In this document: positions 21,195-21,255 of the stretch, piece by piece
Layout: each line of letters starts with the position of its first letter
How positions within the stretch are numbered: position 1 is the stretch's first letter
Assembly (NCBI GenBank): GCA_964625865.1
Contig: CAZVEV010000077.1
Span: forward strand, 1-21,255
DNA length: 21,255 bases
Source: CAZVEV01 sp964625865
Lineage (GTDB): Bacteria > Planctomycetota > Phycisphaerae > SM23-33
Direction: 5' to 3'
Translations under genes and position numbers: made by a program
Notes under the pieces: generated by a model
Databases searched by the model: none
What the model was told of the DNA's origin: nothing
Seen by the model: the letters and a program-made list of their open reading frames with translations, nothing else

Positions 21195-21255
21195 GGCTGC
21201 GGAGCAACCACGTTCTGCGCGCCAAGACGTGGTTGCTCCGCTTCGCTCCGCAGCC
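21195..21255. terminator. Hairpin with two competing pairings after the chagasin-domain gene
   Basis: Positions 21199-21213 pair perfectly (15 bp) with 21227-21241 across a 13-nt loop. The same left side, 21195-21205, can instead pair perfectly (11 bp) with 21245-21255 at the window edge. The structure starts 28 nt after the stop codon, so a terminator is the simplest reading, but the sequence beyond 21255 is missing and no U-tract can be checked. Confidence 0.6.

Overview
The window is 21 kb of high-GC bacterial DNA that looks like a member of the Planctomycetota, most likely a Phycisphaerae-type lineage. The evidence is the combination of genes rather than any single marker: a Tat-exported sulfatase, a secreted GH10 xylanase, a MelA-type GH4 enzyme, a cytochrome protein resembling the hydrazine synthase alpha subunit, a Hanks-type kinase fused to WD40 repeats, and a type III glutamine synthetase. 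The lineage is an inference; no rRNA gene is present to confirm it.

Layout. Positions 1-11000 are a polysaccharide-degradation and secretion region, mostly on the minus strand. In the direction of minus-strand transcription it contains: an operon of an HzsA-like diheme protein and a GH10 xylanase (10995 to 6726, 25-nt gap); a MelA-like alpha-galactosidase (5381-4056) followed by a hairpin; an RbsC-like membrane protein overlapping in signals with a secreted HExxH protein (3885-1655, 2-nt gap); and a sulfatase running off the left edge. One plus-strand secreted protein of unknown function (5799-6755) converges on the xylanase and overlaps it by 30 nt.

Positions 11229-13235 are a plus-strand housekeeping cluster, ribH-nusB-ftsY (riboflavin synthesis, transcription antitermination, SRP receptor). 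A dense inverted array of 7-bp repeats (13243-13346) separates it from a large zinc-ribbon/kinase/transmembrane/WD40 protein (13392-16697). A strong hairpin ends that gene facing a convergent type III glutamine synthetase (19084-16898). The glutamine synthetase has a near-consensus sigma-54 promoter with a 9-bp inverted repeat 110-145 bp upstream of the predicted start, which suggests nitrogen control through RpoN and an enhancer-binding protein. After a roughly 700-bp stretch with no convincing gene, the window ends with a secreted plus-strand protein that combines a DUF6174-like N-terminus, a chagasin (I42) protease-inhibitor domain and a YbaY/YscW-like domain, followed by a hairpin with two competing pairings.

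The strongest candidates for something new are: the HzsA-like diheme/propeller protein co-transcribed with a xylanase; an RbsC-like permease that seems to have lost its ATPase-coupling loop and is paired with an HExxH protein; the chagasin-YbaY fusion; the heptad repeat array; and clustered GGTTCACAC sites upstream of the sulfatase. I saw no CRISPR array, insertion sequence, tRNA or rRNA.
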